A stretch of DNA of 64,000 bases from Pseudomonas sp. HOU2 (GTDB lineage Bacteria > Pseudomonadota > Gammaproteobacteria > Pseudomonadales > Pseudomonadaceae), in assembly GCF_040729435.1 (NCBI RefSeq), contig NZ_CP160398.1, positions 4,817,001 to 4,881,000 on the forward strand. Reading direction: 5' to 3'. The position numbers and the translations under genes were made by a program. Positions 26,437 to 36,020 of the stretch are shown one piece after another. The notes beneath the pieces were generated by a model. That model did no database searches. It was not told where the DNA came from and saw only the letters and a program-made list of their open reading frames with translations. Positions within the stretch are counted from its first letter, which is position 1. Each line of letters opens with the position of its first letter.

Positions 26437-27414
26437 TCACTGAATCAGGCCGAACTCTTTGGCCAGCACTTTGTAGTCCGCGACCTGCTTCTTCACGTAG
26501 GTGTCCAGCTCCGGGCCGGTCATGGCGAACGGGAACAGTTCACGCTGATCGCGCAGCTTGGCGAACTCATCGGAGGCCAGCAGTTTGTCGAAGGCGTCTT
26601 TCCACCAGGCGTAGTCTTCGTCGCTGACTTTTGGCCCGAGGTAGAAACCACGCACCACCGGCCAGACGATGTCGTAGCCTTGCTCACGGGCAGTCGGGAT
26701 GTCTTTCATTTCCGGCTCGTCGATGCGCTTGTCGGCGAATACCGCCAGCAGACGCATGTCACCGCTCTGGATGTGCGGCATGGAGTCGGAGATGTCGGTA
26801 CTGCCGACCTGGATGTGACCACCGAGCAGAGCAGTGGCGATTTCACCGCCGCCTTCGAGGGCGACGTAACGCAGGTCACGCGGGTTGATCCCGGCAGCCT
26901 TGGCGATCAGTGCGGTCTGCATCCAGTCCTGACTGCCGACGGTGCCGCCGGAGCCGATGACCACGGAGCTCGGATCTTTCTTCAGGGCTTTGACCAGATC
27001 GTCGAGGGTCTTGTAGGGCGAATCGCTTTTCACCGCGATGGCGCCGTAACTGGTGCCGACGGCAGCCAGCCAGCGCACATTGGTTTCATCGAAACGACCG
27101 AACTTGCCTTGTGCCAGGTTCAGCAACGAACCGCTGGACCACGCCACCAGCGTGCCGGCATCGGCCGGGCGCTGGGCAACCACCGCGTTGTACGCCACCG
27201 CGCCGACACCGCCGGGCATATAGGTCACGCGCATCGGTTTGGTCAGCAGTTTTTCGTTGACCAGCGCGCTCTGCGCCAGTTTGCAGGTCAGGTCGAAACC
27301 GCCGCCGGGGGAGGCCGGGGCGATGCATTCCGGACGTTTCGGTTCGGCCATCAGCTGGCCGGCGAACAGCATGACGCCAGCGGCCAGAGCAACTTTACGC
27401 AGTGACAAATTCAT
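26437..27414 (-). CDS. tctC: Tripartite tricarboxylate transporter, substrate-binding protein
   Basis: A 325-residue periplasmic binding protein with a signal peptide (LRKVALAAGVMLFAGQLMAEP). The Bug/TctC fold is evident from IAPASPGGGFDLTCKLAQ at the substrate-binding loop, YMPGGVGAVAYN, and IGSGGTVGSQDWM. ATG 27414 was chosen because the signal peptide begins there. Citrate or a related tricarboxylate is the likely ligand in view of the TctDE-type regulators and OprD porin. The gap to the porin gene contains a single REP-like element. Confidence 0.93.
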   Translation of the reverse strand: MNLSLRKVALAAGVMLFAGQLMAEPKRPECIAPASPGGGFDLTCKLAQSALVNEKLLTKPMRVTYMPGGVGAVAYNAVVAQRPADAGTLVAWSSGSLLNLAQGKFGRFDETNVRWLAAVGTSYGAIAVKSDSPYKTLDDLVKALKKDPSSVVIGSGGTVGSQDWMQTALIAKAAGINPRDLRYVALEGGGEIATALLGGHIQVGSTDISDSMPHIQSGDMRLLAVFADKRIDEPEMKDIPTAREQGYDIVWPVVRGFYLGPKVSDEDYAWWKDAFDKLLASDEFAKLRDQRELFPFAMTGPELDTYVKKQVADYKVLAKEFGLIQ

Positions 27415-27449
27415 TGGTTTCTCCACAGTCTTGTTGTTGTAGGGTTTCA

Positions 27450-27480
27450 TGTAGGAGCTGCCGCAGGCTGCAATCTTTTG
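27450..27480. repeat. Single REP-like palindrome within the tct operon
   Basis: TGTAGGAGCTGCCGCAGGCT, ending in GCAATCTTTTG, is a solitary copy of the family seen as inverted pairs at 13321 and 42793. It lies between the porin gene and tctC and may attenuate or stabilise the message. Confidence 0.65.
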
Positions 27481-27508
27481 ATCTTCAACACTCCGGCATT
27501 TCAATCAA

Positions 27509-28801
27509 TTACCAAAGAGCAACGCTATAGCTCACCAGCAACCGCACTTCATCCGCATCGCGAGCCGAGTAGTTGGAACGGTAAGTGGCATTACGCAAAC
27601 GCAACGCAACGTCCTTCAGGGCGCCGCTTTGTACTACATATTTGATCTCGGTGTTGCGCTCCCACTCTTTGCCTTCTTCGCCGTTCTTGAGCTTGATGTT
27701 GTCACCGCTCAGGTAACGGCTCATGAACGACAGGCCGGGGATGCCGAGGCGGGCGAAGTCGAAGTCGTAGCGCGCTTGCCAGGAGCGTTCCTCGGCACCG
27801 GCGAAGTCGTTGATCTGCACGAAGTTGACCAGGTACGGGTCGCTGCCATCGACATACGGGAAGGCGCTGTCGCCGGACATGTGCTGATAACCGGCGCTGA
27901 ACTTGTGGCCGCTCAGGGCGTAGCTGACCAGACCGTTGAGCGAGCGGTTATCGATTTCGCCACCACGGGCCGCGCCCTGATCGTCACTGACGGCAAAGCG
28001 CAGGTCGGTGGCGAAGGTGCCCGGTCCCATTGGCCGCGAGGCAACGAGGCCGAAGAAGTGCTGGTTGTAGACTTCATCGAGTTGGGCGAAGTGGTAACTG
28101 CCGGTGATCTTGTCGGTGAACTTGTAGTCCACGCCGGCAAAGTCGAAATGCTTGCCGGCGGCCGTGCCGGCAAAACGGCTGTTCTTGTTGTTGAGGGCAA
28201 TGTCCTCGAAGTCGGTGCTGTCGCGATCCTTGGCCTTGTCCAGACGCCCGCCGGTGAAGGACAGGTTCTTGATCTCTTTGGAGGTCAGCAGACCGCCTTC
28301 AAAGGTCTGCGGCAGGATGCGTCCGTCGTTGGGTTTGAGGATCGGCAGTTCGGGAATCAGGCTGCCGATTTTCAGTTCGGTGGCGGAAATTTTCACTTTG
28401 CCGGTCAGGCCGACTTTCGAGTATTCGTTCGCCGCGCGCCCGTCATCGTGGGTCGGCAACAGGCCGGTGCCGGTGCGATCCGGGCTTGAATCAAGTTTGA
28501 CCCCGAGCATGCCCAGCGCATCGACACCGAACCCCACGGTGCCGTCGGTGTAACCCGATTGCAGGTTGAGCATGAAACCCTGCGCCCATTCATCACGCTT
28601 GCTTTGCTGGGCACTGGTGCCGTCGCGAAAGTCACGGTTGAAGTACATGTTGCGGGTTTCGAAAGTGGCGGAACTGTCTTCGATGAAGTCGGCGTAGCTC
28701 AGCGGCGAAAAACCGGCGAGGGCAGCGGTGCTGGCGAGGGTGGCGTGGCGCAAACGAGAAGGACGAACAGGCGTAGAAGCCTTGGTCTGCAAGGACGGCA
28801 T
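27509..28801 (-). CDS. OprD-family porin (OpdH-like)
   Basis: A 430-residue outer-membrane protein with a signal sequence ending PLSYADF. The start DFIEDSSATFETRNMYFNRDF is the hallmark N-terminus of OprD 18-stranded porins, and the C-terminus ends in alternating strands with an aromatic last residue (SYSVALW). Its position directly upstream of tctCBA and divergent to tctDE points to the OpdH type, which passes tricarboxylates such as cis-aconitate and citrate through the outer membrane. It is inferred to be the first gene of the tct operon. Confidence 0.88.
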   Translation of the reverse strand: MPSLQTKASTPVRPSRLRHATLASTAALAGFSPLSYADFIEDSSATFETRNMYFNRDFRDGTSAQQSKRDEWAQGFMLNLQSGYTDGTVGFGVDALGMLGVKLDSSPDRTGTGLLPTHDDGRAANEYSKVGLTGKVKISATELKIGSLIPELPILKPNDGRILPQTFEGGLLTSKEIKNLSFTGGRLDKAKDRDSTDFEDIALNNKNSRFAGTAAGKHFDFAGVDYKFTDKITGSYHFAQLDEVYNQHFFGLVASRPMGPGTFATDLRFAVSDDQGAARGGEIDNRSLNGLVSYALSGHKFSAGYQHMSGDSAFPYVDGSDPYLVNFVQINDFAGAEERSWQARYDFDFARLGIPGLSFMSRYLSGDNIKLKNGEEGKEWERNTEIKYVVQSGALKDVALRLRNATYRSNYSARDADEVRLLVSYSVALW

Positions 28802-29037
28802 GCGGGTGTACTCCGTTTATTGTTCTTATTGGTCGAAAACGCTTCAAGGCGTTTTTCGTAGCGCTGTGTGGCAGCAGCGACGGCAGTCGAAACTGTCCGT
28901 GACCGGACTCTAACGACCCAACCTTTCGCTAACCTTTCAGCTGGATTTCGCGGGTTTCGGGCTTCACAGCGGCGGTTGCGGCTGTAAACTCCGCGGCAAA
29001 GAGTGGCGTCGGCCATCCCTGAATGAGGTAGAGATCC

Positions 29038-29709
29038 ATGCGTGTTCTGCTCGTCGAAGACCATTTGCAACTGGCCGAAAGTGTCGCCCAGGCGCTCAAG
29101 AGCACCGGTCTGACCGTGGACGTGCTGCACGATGGCGTGGCCGCCGACCTGGCGCTGGGCAGCGAGGAATACGCGATGGCGATCCTCGATGTCGGCCTGC
29201 CGCGCATGGATGGTTTCGAAGTGTTGGCGCGCCTGCGCGCGCGGGGTAAAAATCTGCCGGTATTGATGCTGACCGCGCGCAGCGACGTGAAGGATCGAGT
29301 CCACGGCTTGAATCTCGGCGCCGACGATTATCTGGCCAAACCGTTCGAGCTGACCGAACTCGAAGCCCGGGTCAAAGCCCTGCTGCGGCGCAGTGTGCTC
29401 GGTGGGGAGCGTCAGCAGCGCTGCGGCGTACTGGCATACGATCTGGACACCCGGCGCTTCAGCCTCGGCGAAGAACTGTTGACCCTGACCTCCCGCGAGC
29501 AAGCGGTGCTCGAAGCCCTGATCGCCCGCCCGGGACGGGTGATGAGCAAGGAGCAACTGGCCGCACAGGTGTTCGGTCTCGACGAAGAAGCCAGCCCCGA
29601 TGCCATCGAAATCTACGTGCATCGCCTGCGCAAGAAACTCGACGGCCAACCGGTGGCGATCGTGACTTTCCGTGGCCTCGGTTACCTGCTGGAAAGCCGC
29701 GATGCATAA
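29038..29709 (+). CDS. tctD: Two-component response regulator TctD
   Basis: A 223-residue OmpR/PhoB-type regulator. The receiver domain covers residues 1-115 with the phospho-acceptor in AILDVGLPRMDG (Asp about 51) and the conserved Lys in DYLAKPF. The winged HTH DNA-binding domain begins near 130 (LTLTSREQAVLEALIARPGR, ending FRGLGYLL). It is divergent from the oprD-tctCBA operon, which it most likely activates in response to external tricarboxylates. The start follows ATGAGGTAGAGATCC. Confidence 0.92.
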   Translation: MRVLLVEDHLQLAESVAQALKSTGLTVDVLHDGVAADLALGSEEYAMAILDVGLPRMDGFEVLARLRARGKNLPVLMLTARSDVKDRVHGLNLGADDYLAKPFELTELEARVKALLRRSVLGGERQQRCGVLAYDLDTRRFSLGEELLTLTSREQAVLEALIARPGRVMSKEQLAAQVFGLDEEASPDAIEIYVHRLRKKLDGQPVAIVTFRGLGYLLESRDA

Positions 29710-31087
29710 GCCCAGCAGTCTGCGCTGGCGGTTGCTGTGGAACCTCGCGTTGTTGCTGGTGGTGTTGATGCTCGCCAGTGGTCTGAGCGCGTACTGGAAC
29801 GGGCGCGAAGCTGCCGACACGGCTTATGACCGAACCCTGTTGGCTTCGGCGCGAACCATTGCCGCCGGCCTGTCGCAGCGCGACGGCACGCTCAGCGCCG
29901 ACGTGCCCTACGTGGCGCTGGATACCTTCGCCTACGACAGTGCCGGACGGATTTACTACCAGGTCAACGACATCCATCAGAAGCTGATTTCCGGCTACGA
30001 AAACCTGCCCGGACCACCACCCGGTACGCCGAGAACCGACGATTATCCAGCGCTCGCGCGCTTCTATAACGCGACCTATCGCGGGCAGAACGTGCGCGTG
30101 GTCAGTCTGCTCAAAGCGGTCACCGAGCCGAACATGAACGGCATGGCGGAAATCCGCGTCGCCGAAACCGACGAGGCGCGGGTCAGCATGGCCCGCAGTC
30201 TGGCGGCCGATACACTGCTGCGTCTGGGCATGCTCGCCATCGGCGCCCTGTTGCTGGTGTGGTTTGCGGTGAGTGCCGCGCTGCGCCCGCTGGAGCGTTT
30301 GCGCACGGCGGTGGAGGAGCGTCAGCCCGATGATTTGCGGCCCCTGCCGCTGGTGGAAGTGCAACATGAATTGTGGCCGCTGGTGCGCGCGCTCAATCAC
30401 TTCACCGAACGCTTGCGCGGGCAATTCGAACGACAGGCGCAGTTCATCGCCGATGCTGCACACGAACTGCGCACGCCATTGGCGGCGTTGAAGGCGCGGC
30501 TGGAGTTGGGGTTGCGTTCCAGTGAACCGGAAACCTGGCGCAGCACGCTGGAATCCTCTGCGCAAAGCACCGATCGCCTGACCCATCTGGCCAATCAACT
30601 GCTGTCGCTGGCGCGGGTGGAAAACGGTGCCCGGGCGATAGCCGAGGGCGGCGCGCAATTATTGGATCTGAGTCAGTTGGCCCGCGAGTTGGGCATGGCT
30701 ATGGCGCCGTTGGCTCATGCGCGCGGAGTGGCGCTGGCGCTTGAGGCGGATGAGCCGGTGTGGCTGCGCGGTGAACCGACGTTGCTCAATGAGCTGCTGA
30801 GCAATCTGGTGGACAACGCGCTGGCGCATACGCCACCGGGCGGCAACGTGATTCTGCGGGTCGCGGCGCCGGCGGTGCTTGAGGTCGAAGATGACGGGCC
30901 GGGGATTCCGCTGGAGGAGCGTGATCGGGTATTCGAGCGCTTCTACCGGCGTAATCAGCAGGTCGCGGGCTCAGGGTTGGGGCTGGCGATTGTCGGAGAG
31001 ATCTGCCGGGCGCATCTGGCGCAGATCAGCTTGCACGATGGTGAACAGGCCGGCTTGAAGGTTCGGGTAAGTTTTATTGCCGGATAG
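29702..31087 (+). CDS. tctE: Sensor histidine kinase TctE
   Basis: A 461-residue membrane kinase overlapping tctD by 8 bases. Two membrane helices (LLWNLALLLVVLMLASGLSA and LLRLGMLAIGALLLVWFAV) enclose a periplasmic sensor of about 130 residues. The dimerisation box is DAAHELRTPLAALKAR, the N box NLVDNALAHTPPGG, and the G boxes DDGPGIP and GSGLGLAIV. It should sense a tricarboxylate in the periplasm and phosphorylate TctD. Confidence 0.92.
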   Translation: MHKPSSLRWRLLWNLALLLVVLMLASGLSAYWNGREAADTAYDRTLLASARTIAAGLSQRDGTLSADVPYVALDTFAYDSAGRIYYQVNDIHQKLISGYENLPGPPPGTPRTDDYPALARFYNATYRGQNVRVVSLLKAVTEPNMNGMAEIRVAETDEARVSMARSLAADTLLRLGMLAIGALLLVWFAVSAALRPLERLRTAVEERQPDDLRPLPLVEVQHELWPLVRALNHFTERLRGQFERQAQFIADAAHELRTPLAALKARLELGLRSSEPETWRSTLESSAQSTDRLTHLANQLLSLARVENGARAIAEGGAQLLDLSQLARELGMAMAPLAHARGVALALEADEPVWLRGEPTLLNELLSNLVDNALAHTPPGGNVILRVAAPAVLEVEDDGPGIPLEERDRVFERFYRRNQQVAGSGLGLAIVGEICRAHLAQISLHDGEQAGLKVRVSFIAG

Positions 31088-31103
31088 AGCCCGGAGGGCT
31101 TTT

Positions 31104-31235
31104 GTGGCGAGGGAGCTTGCTCCCGCTCGGCTGCGCAGCAGTCATGATCCCTGAGTGCACGGTTTGCCTGATGAAGGGAGATCGCCTGGTTTTGGGGCCG
31201 CTTCGCAGCCCAGCGGGAGCAAGCTCCCTCGCCAC
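31104..31235. repeat. REP-like inverted pair (GTGGCGAGGGAGC family)
   Basis: GTGGCGAGGGAGCTTGCTCC and its inverse flank about 90 bases, directly downstream of tctE and convergent with the HDOD gene. Confidence 0.85.
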
Positions 31236-31238
31236 AAG

Positions 31239-32060
31239 TCAGTAAAACATCGTTCGCGATTCTTCCAGATCCGCGCACAATTGCTTGTTCTCCGGATCGA
31301 TCCCAAGCTTCCTGAATGCCGGCACGCTGAGCGGGTCAATCCGCGCAATCGGATGATCGCTGTCCTTGTGGCAATACAGGCTCGCCACCTGCACCAGATC
31401 GACGTAATCGAGGTGTGCCGAGTCGCGTATGAAATCCAGATACAGCCCCGGCAACGCCACCAGTTGCTCGGGAAATTCCCAGACCCGCAACAGCTTGTCG
31501 CCCAGCAACGGGTGAATATGGTCGATCACATGGTTGAGGCTGACCGGGTCCGACAGCAGTTCGTAGTGATCTTCGGCGTAGGTCAGGATCGGCAGCACGC
31601 CGATCTGATGCACCAGTCCACCCAGCGCCGCCTGATCAGGTTTGAGTTGGGTGTGACGGCGGCACAGGGCGTAGCTGACGCCGGCGATCTCCAGGCTCTT
31701 GCGCCAGACTTCGCGCATCTTCTGTTCGACCACCTCGGAGCGGGCGTGGAAGATCTGTTCCATCACCAGCCCGATCGCCAGGTTGCTGCTGTAGTTCACC
31801 CCCAGTCGGGTGATTGCGGTGTGCAGGTCGGTGACTTCCTGGGTCGCGCGCAGCAACGGGCTGTTGACCACTTTGATCAGGCGCGCCGACAGCGCCGTGT
31901 CGCGGCCAATCACTTTGCTCAGGTCGCTGACACTGATCTCCGGGTCTTCGGCGGCCTTGCGAATTTGCAGGGCCACTTCCGGTAATGTTGGCAGAACCAG
32001 GTCATCGTTATCGATGGCCTCAACCAAATCCTGTTGGACCTTATCCGCCAGCTCGCTCAT
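31239..32060 (-). CDS. HDOD-domain protein
   Basis: A 273-residue single-domain HDOD protein. The domain starts with LVLPTLPEVALQIRKAAEDPEIS and continues with DTALSARLIKVVNSPLLR, both typical. HDOD is related to HD phosphohydrolases but usually lacks the full metal set, and no second domain is present. These proteins serve as signalling adaptors in stress, motility or c-di-GMP pathways. It follows ygfZ on the same strand by 35 bases and may be cotranscribed. Confidence 0.88.
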   Translation of the reverse strand: MSELADKVQQDLVEAIDNDDLVLPTLPEVALQIRKAAEDPEISVSDLSKVIGRDTALSARLIKVVNSPLLRATQEVTDLHTAITRLGVNYSSNLAIGLVMEQIFHARSEVVEQKMREVWRKSLEIAGVSYALCRRHTQLKPDQAALGGLVHQIGVLPILTYAEDHYELLSDPVSLNHVIDHIHPLLGDKLLRVWEFPEQLVALPGLYLDFIRDSAHLDYVDLVQVASLYCHKDSDHPIARIDPLSVPAFRKLGIDPENKQLCADLEESRTMFY

Positions 32061-32095
32061 GTAGATTCTCTAGGGTGTTGCAACAAAAGCTGCGA

Positions 32096-33037
32096 TCAGC
32101 GCTGGATTTCGCGGTCGCGATCCAGTTCGTAGGGCAGGTCGAGCAAATGCAGGGCTGGCCCTTCCAGGGCGCCCAGGTGCAGATCACCCGCTTCGGCAGC
32201 TTCGGCCTGCAACACCGCGAGCAGTTCAATCTTTTCTGCGGCGCGGGCCGCAATCACCACTTCGCCGATGGCGCTGTTGTGGCTCGGGGCGAACAGCGGG
32301 GTGCCCGGCTCCGGCAGTTCGCTCGCGTCCAGTTGCACGCGATAGAGGCGACGCTTGAGCTTGCCCAGGTACTGCATGCGCGCGACGATTTCCTGGCCGG
32401 TGTAGCAACCTTTCTTGAAACTCACGCCACCGACGGCCTGCAGGTTGAGCATCTGCGGGATGAACAGCTCGCGGGTGCTCGGCATGACCTGACCGATACC
32501 GGCGCGGATCTGCCCCAGCAACCATTGGTTCAACTCGCCTTCAGGCAGGGCGGCGGCCAGTTTGGCCTTGATGACGTCGGCTTGATCGGCCGGTACCCAG
32601 AGTTCGGCGCGATCCGGCGAGACGCGAATCGCGATCAGGCCTGCGTTGCGCACCACGCTGTCGGTCTCGCTCGGCAGGTCCAGACCCAGGCTGGCCAGCG
32701 CCTTGTCGCCATGTTCCAGACCAAAGCGCACCCAGGCGGCGCTTTCGTCGGTCAGTTTGGACTTGGAGAACACCGCGTACTTTTTCAGGTCCGCCAGTTG
32801 TGGCTCCAGCAGTTCGCTGGCCATCGCCAGCAGCACGCCGTCACCTTCGAGCAGAATGCGGAAGCTCGACTGCATCCGGCCTTTTTGCGTGCAGCGCGCG
32901 CCCAGGCTGGCCTGGCTGTCGCTGAGGTAATTGATGTTGCAGGTCAATTGGCCTTGCAGGAATTTGCCGGCATCCACGCCGCGAACCGCGAGTACGCCTT
33001 CATGAGACAGGGTGCAGAAAAAAGCAGAATCGGCCAT
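32096..33037 (-). CDS. ygfZ: Folate-binding Fe-S cluster repair protein YgfZ
   Basis: A 313-residue protein of the GcvT-like YgfZ family. The family signature with the essential cysteine is KGCYTGQEIVARMQYLGKLK near residue 210. The N-terminal part shows VDAGKFLQGQLT. YgfZ binds tetrahydrofolate and helps maintain certain Fe-S enzymes such as MiaB. Its position back to back with sdhE is conserved in gamma-proteobacteria. Confidence 0.93.
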   Translation of the reverse strand: MADSAFFCTLSHEGVLAVRGVDAGKFLQGQLTCNINYLSDSQASLGARCTQKGRMQSSFRILLEGDGVLLAMASELLEPQLADLKKYAVFSKSKLTDESAAWVRFGLEHGDKALASLGLDLPSETDSVVRNAGLIAIRVSPDRAELWVPADQADVIKAKLAAALPEGELNQWLLGQIRAGIGQVMPSTRELFIPQMLNLQAVGGVSFKKGCYTGQEIVARMQYLGKLKRRLYRVQLDASELPEPGTPLFAPSHNSAIGEVVIAARAAEKIELLAVLQAEAAEAGDLHLGALEGPALHLLDLPYELDRDREIQR

Positions 33038-33186
33038 GGGTCATCGCAGGGTAAAAAGTCTGGGGCACATCATAAGGGCGCGTTGTTGAAATGGGTAGTT
33101 GATAAAGGATCGGTGGTGCCCGACCAAAGCCGACTGTGCGACCCGCGCCGGGGCTGTATACTGCGCGCCTATTTGAGGAGGGCTCC

Positions 33187-33441
33187 ATGGTCGAACAAGT
33201 TGAACTCAATCGCCTCTTCTGGCACAGCCGCCGCGGCATGCTGGAACTTGACGTGCTGCTGGTGCCGTTCGTGAAAGAGGTCTATCCGCACCTCAACCAG
33301 GTCGATCGCGACTTGTATGTCCGTCTGCTGACCTGTGAGGATCAGGACATGTTCGGTTGGTTCATGGAGCGCAGCGAATCCGAAGACCCGGAGCTGCAGC
33401 GCATGGTCCGGATGATCCTGGACCGTGTTCAGCCCAAGTAA
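33187..33441 (+). CDS. sdhE: Succinate dehydrogenase assembly factor SdhE
   Basis: An 84-residue protein started at ATG 33187 after GAGGAGGGCTCC. It contains the FAD-transfer motif [13 protein letters not shown] (RGxxE) near residue 15 and the [19 protein letters not shown] body of the SdhE/CptB family. SdhE promotes covalent attachment of FAD to SdhA and FrdA. It overlaps ygfX by 17 bases, as in E. coli ygfYX. Confidence 0.93.
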   Translation: MVEQVELNRLFWHSRRGMLELDVLLVPFVKEVYPHLNQVDRDLYVRLLTCEDQDMFGWFMERSESEDPELQRMVRMILDRVQPK

Positions 33442-33877
33442 TACGTTCGAATGCCGCTGGCATGCCTCACGGCAGTTGCTGGCGGCATATCTGTTGGCCC
33501 AGGCGTTCGCTCTGGGTGTGTTGTTTCTCCTGTCGATTCCACTCTGGGCCAGTCTGCTCGGGGCTGTCGCCTGTCTGCTGCACGCCGTGTGGGCGTTGCC
33601 ACGGCAGATTCTGCTGAAGCATCCGCAGGCTTTTTGCGGATTGCGCCGCGACGCCGATGGCTGGCAGTTGTGGAATCAGGCGGGCGGTTGGCAATCGGTG
33701 CAACTGCGCCCTGACAGCCTGGCGTTGCCCTTGATCGTGGTATTGCGCTTTCGTTTGCGCGGGGAGCGGCGGGTGCGCTCGATCTGTGTACCGCGAGACT
33801 CGCAGGCAGCGGATGTGCACCGACGCCTGCGAGTGCGGCTCAAGTTCAGCCGGCGTAGGTGGGCGGCACCAGAATAG
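33425..33877 (+). CDS. ygfX: YgfX-family inner membrane protein
   Basis: A 150-residue protein that starts at GTG 33425 inside sdhE. Two adjacent helices ([20 protein letters not shown] and [15 protein letters not shown]) make a hairpin, followed by a cytoplasmic beta-rich domain. This is the layout of YgfX/CptA, reported as a membrane partner of SdhE and as a toxin acting on cytoskeletal proteins. Its 3' end runs 32 bases into the convergent nadB gene. Confidence 0.85.
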   Translation: MFSPSNTFECRWHASRQLLAAYLLAQAFALGVLFLLSIPLWASLLGAVACLLHAVWALPRQILLKHPQAFCGLRRDADGWQLWNQAGGWQSVQLRPDSLALPLIVVLRFRLRGERRVRSICVPRDSQAADVHRRLRVRLKFSRRRWAAPE

Positions 33878-35462
33878 TGTCGTGCGCCTCGGGCAACAGG
33901 TTCGGATAGTCGAGGGTGTAATGCAGACCGCGACTTTCCTTGCGCTCCATGGCTGAGCAGATCATCAGTTCGGCGACTTGCGCCAGATTACGCAGCTCGA
34001 TCAGGTCGCGGCTGACTTTATAGTTGCTGTAGAACTCGTCGATCTCGTCCAGCAACAGACGCACGCGGTGCTGCGCCCGTTGCAGGCGCTTGTTGGTGCG
34101 CACGATGCCCACGTAGTCCCACATGAAGCGGCGCAGCTCATCCCAGTTGTGGGCGATGATCACGTCCTCATCGGAATCGGTTACCTGGCTGGCGTCCCAC
34201 TCGGGCAGGGCGGTTGGCGCGGTGACGTCATCCAGTTGCGCAAGAATGTCCGCTGCCGCCGAGCGCGCATAAACGAAGCATTCGAGCAGCGAGTTGCTGG
34301 CCATGCGGTTGGCCCCGTGCAGGCCGGTGAAGCTGGTTTCGCCAATGGCGTACAGCCCCGGCACGTCAGTGCGACCGTGTTGGTCGACCATCACGCCACC
34401 ACAGGTGTAGTGCGCTGCCGGTACGACCGGGATCGGCTGCTTGGTGATGTCGATGCCGAAACCCAGGCAACGTTCGTAGACGGTCGGGAAGTGGCTTTTG
34501 ATGAAGGCTTCAGGCTTGTGGCTGATGTCGAGATACACGCAGTCGACGCCCAGGCGCTTCATTTCATGGTCGATGGCGCGGGCGACGATGTCGCGTGGCG
34601 CCAGTTCGGCACGTTTGTCGAAGCGCGGCATGAACCGTTCACCGTTGGGCAGCTTCAGGTGTGCACCTTCGCCACGCAAGGCTTCCGTGATCAGAAAACT
34701 CTTGGCCTGCGGGTGATACAGGCACGTAGGGTGGAACTGGTTGAATTCCAGGTTCGCCACCCGGCAGCCCGAACGCCAGGCCATGGCGATGCCGTCACCG
34801 CAGGCACCGTCGGGGTTGCTGGTATAGAGGTAGACCTTGGCCGCGCCGCCGGACGCGAGGATCACGAAGCGTGCGCCGTAGGTATCGACTTCGCCGGTCG
34901 CGCGATTCAGCACATAGGCGCCGAGGCAGCGCTCACCTTCCATGCCCAGACGCCGTTCGGTGATCAGATCAACGGCAACTCGCTGCTCCAGCAGTTCGAT
35001 GTTGCTGCGTTCTTTGGCTTGGGCGAGGAGGGTGGTGAAAATCGCTGCGCCGGTTGCGTCGGCGGCATGGATGATGCGCCGATGGCTGTGGCCACCTTCG
35101 CGGGTCAGGTGGAATTCGAAACCGCCGTCTTCGGTGCCGGACTGTTCGTCGCGGGTGAACGGCACGCCCTGGTCGATCAGCCACTGGATGGCTTCGCGGC
35201 TGTGCTCGACGGTGAAGCGCACCGCGTCTTCATGGCACAGACCGCCGCCGGCGTTCAGAGTGTCGTCGACGTGGGATTCGACAGTATCGGTATCGTCCAG
35301 CACGGCAGCGACGCCGCCCTGGGCCCAATAAGTCGAGCCGTTGGCCAGATCACCTTTGCTCAATACGGCAATGCGCAAATGACCCGGCAGGGTCAGCGCG
35401 AGACTCAAACCAGCAGCGCCGCTGCCAATCACCAGAACATCGTGTTGAAACTGTTGGCTCAT
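33846..35462 (-). CDS. nadB: L-aspartate oxidase
   Basis: A 538-residue flavoprotein, the first step of de novo NAD synthesis (L-aspartate to iminoaspartate). ATG 35462 ([11 protein letters not shown]) was chosen; the longer frame has no support. The FAD Rossmann motif is [13 protein letters not shown], the succinate dehydrogenase/aspartate oxidase signature is [15 protein letters not shown], and [24 protein letters not shown] is the C-terminal FAD motif. It is convergent with ygfX and divergent from algU, the conserved Pseudomonas order. Confidence 0.94.
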   Translation of the reverse strand: MSQQFQHDVLVIGSGAAGLSLALTLPGHLRIAVLSKGDLANGSTYWAQGGVAAVLDDTDTVESHVDDTLNAGGGLCHEDAVRFTVEHSREAIQWLIDQGVPFTRDEQSGTEDGGFEFHLTREGGHSHRRIIHAADATGAAIFTTLLAQAKERSNIELLEQRVAVDLITERRLGMEGERCLGAYVLNRATGEVDTYGARFVILASGGAAKVYLYTSNPDGACGDGIAMAWRSGCRVANLEFNQFHPTCLYHPQAKSFLITEALRGEGAHLKLPNGERFMPRFDKRAELAPRDIVARAIDHEMKRLGVDCVYLDISHKPEAFIKSHFPTVYERCLGFGIDITKQPIPVVPAAHYTCGGVMVDQHGRTDVPGLYAIGETSFTGLHGANRMASNSLLECFVYARSAAADILAQLDDVTAPTALPEWDASQVTDSDEDVIIAHNWDELRRFMWDYVGIVRTNKRLQRAQHRVRLLLDEIDEFYSNYKVSRDLIELRNLAQVAELMICSAMERKESRGLHYTLDYPNLLPEAHDTILVPPTYAG

Positions 35463-35740
35463 TTCAGGATTCCGCTCAAAGCGACCCGGATCGGGGTTGG
35501 CGCAAGACAGCTGGATCGGCGAGTCAAGACAGCCACACAGCCCACTAGTATATAGAGGGGTGGAGCGGCACAATAGCCGGGCTCGTATGGCATTGTGAAA
35601 CTACTGTGACGACAAAAGCTTGACGCTTCGTCGGACGTTTTTTTCTGTCGTTTTGGGAAAAGGCGACTGTATCGAGGATGAAACAGGCTTTTTCAGCACA
35701 CGGTTGCTCGATGTCGCTTCAGCGCGGCTATAAATAATTG

Positions 35741-35769
35741 GAACTTTTGCCAGAGGCCCAAGATCAATA
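35741..35769 (+). promoter_or_regulatory. Candidate AlgU-dependent promoter, distal
   Basis: GAACTT at 35741-35746 followed 17 bases later by TCAAT fits the AlgU/sigma-E pattern (GAACTT, 16-17 bases, TCnnA-like). It lies about 250 bases before algU. AlgU promoters of P. aeruginosa include more than one autoregulated site, which supports the reading. Confidence 0.45.
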
Positions 35770-35934
35770 GTCAGTTGCCAGAAGCACGGGACAGTGTCGG
35801 CTTCAATGCAGAACCTGCGATTGGGTTTTTGCCGGCGAACCGATGACAAGATTATTCGCGCAGCCGGTTTATCCCGCGCTGCGTTTTTCGTGCGTGCCAA
35901 ATCAGAGCCCGCAGGAAACTTGCCTGGAGGGGGA

Positions 35935-35961
35935 GAACTTTTGCGAAAAGCCCGAGTCTAT
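35935..35961 (+). promoter_or_regulatory. Candidate AlgU-dependent promoter, proximal
   Basis: GAACTT at 35935-35940, a 16-base spacer, then TCTAT at 35957 is a close fit to the AlgU consensus and is well placed for autoregulation, about 55 bases upstream of the algU start. The rest of the 558-base gap between nadB and algU has no gene I can support. Confidence 0.65.
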
Positions 35962-36020
35962 GTTTGCAAGTCTGGTCGTTTAGTTATGCAAGCCTCCTCC
36001 ATGCTTATCGAGGAGTGTTC

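Noticed and set aside
33978..35555. 525-residue plus-strand open frame opposite nadB
   Set aside because: Codon-bias shadow of nadB; composition is not protein-like.
35601..35900. 99-residue minus-strand open frame between nadB and algU
   Set aside because: Overlaps the AlgU promoter region, has no ribosome site and no recognisable domain; judged non-coding.
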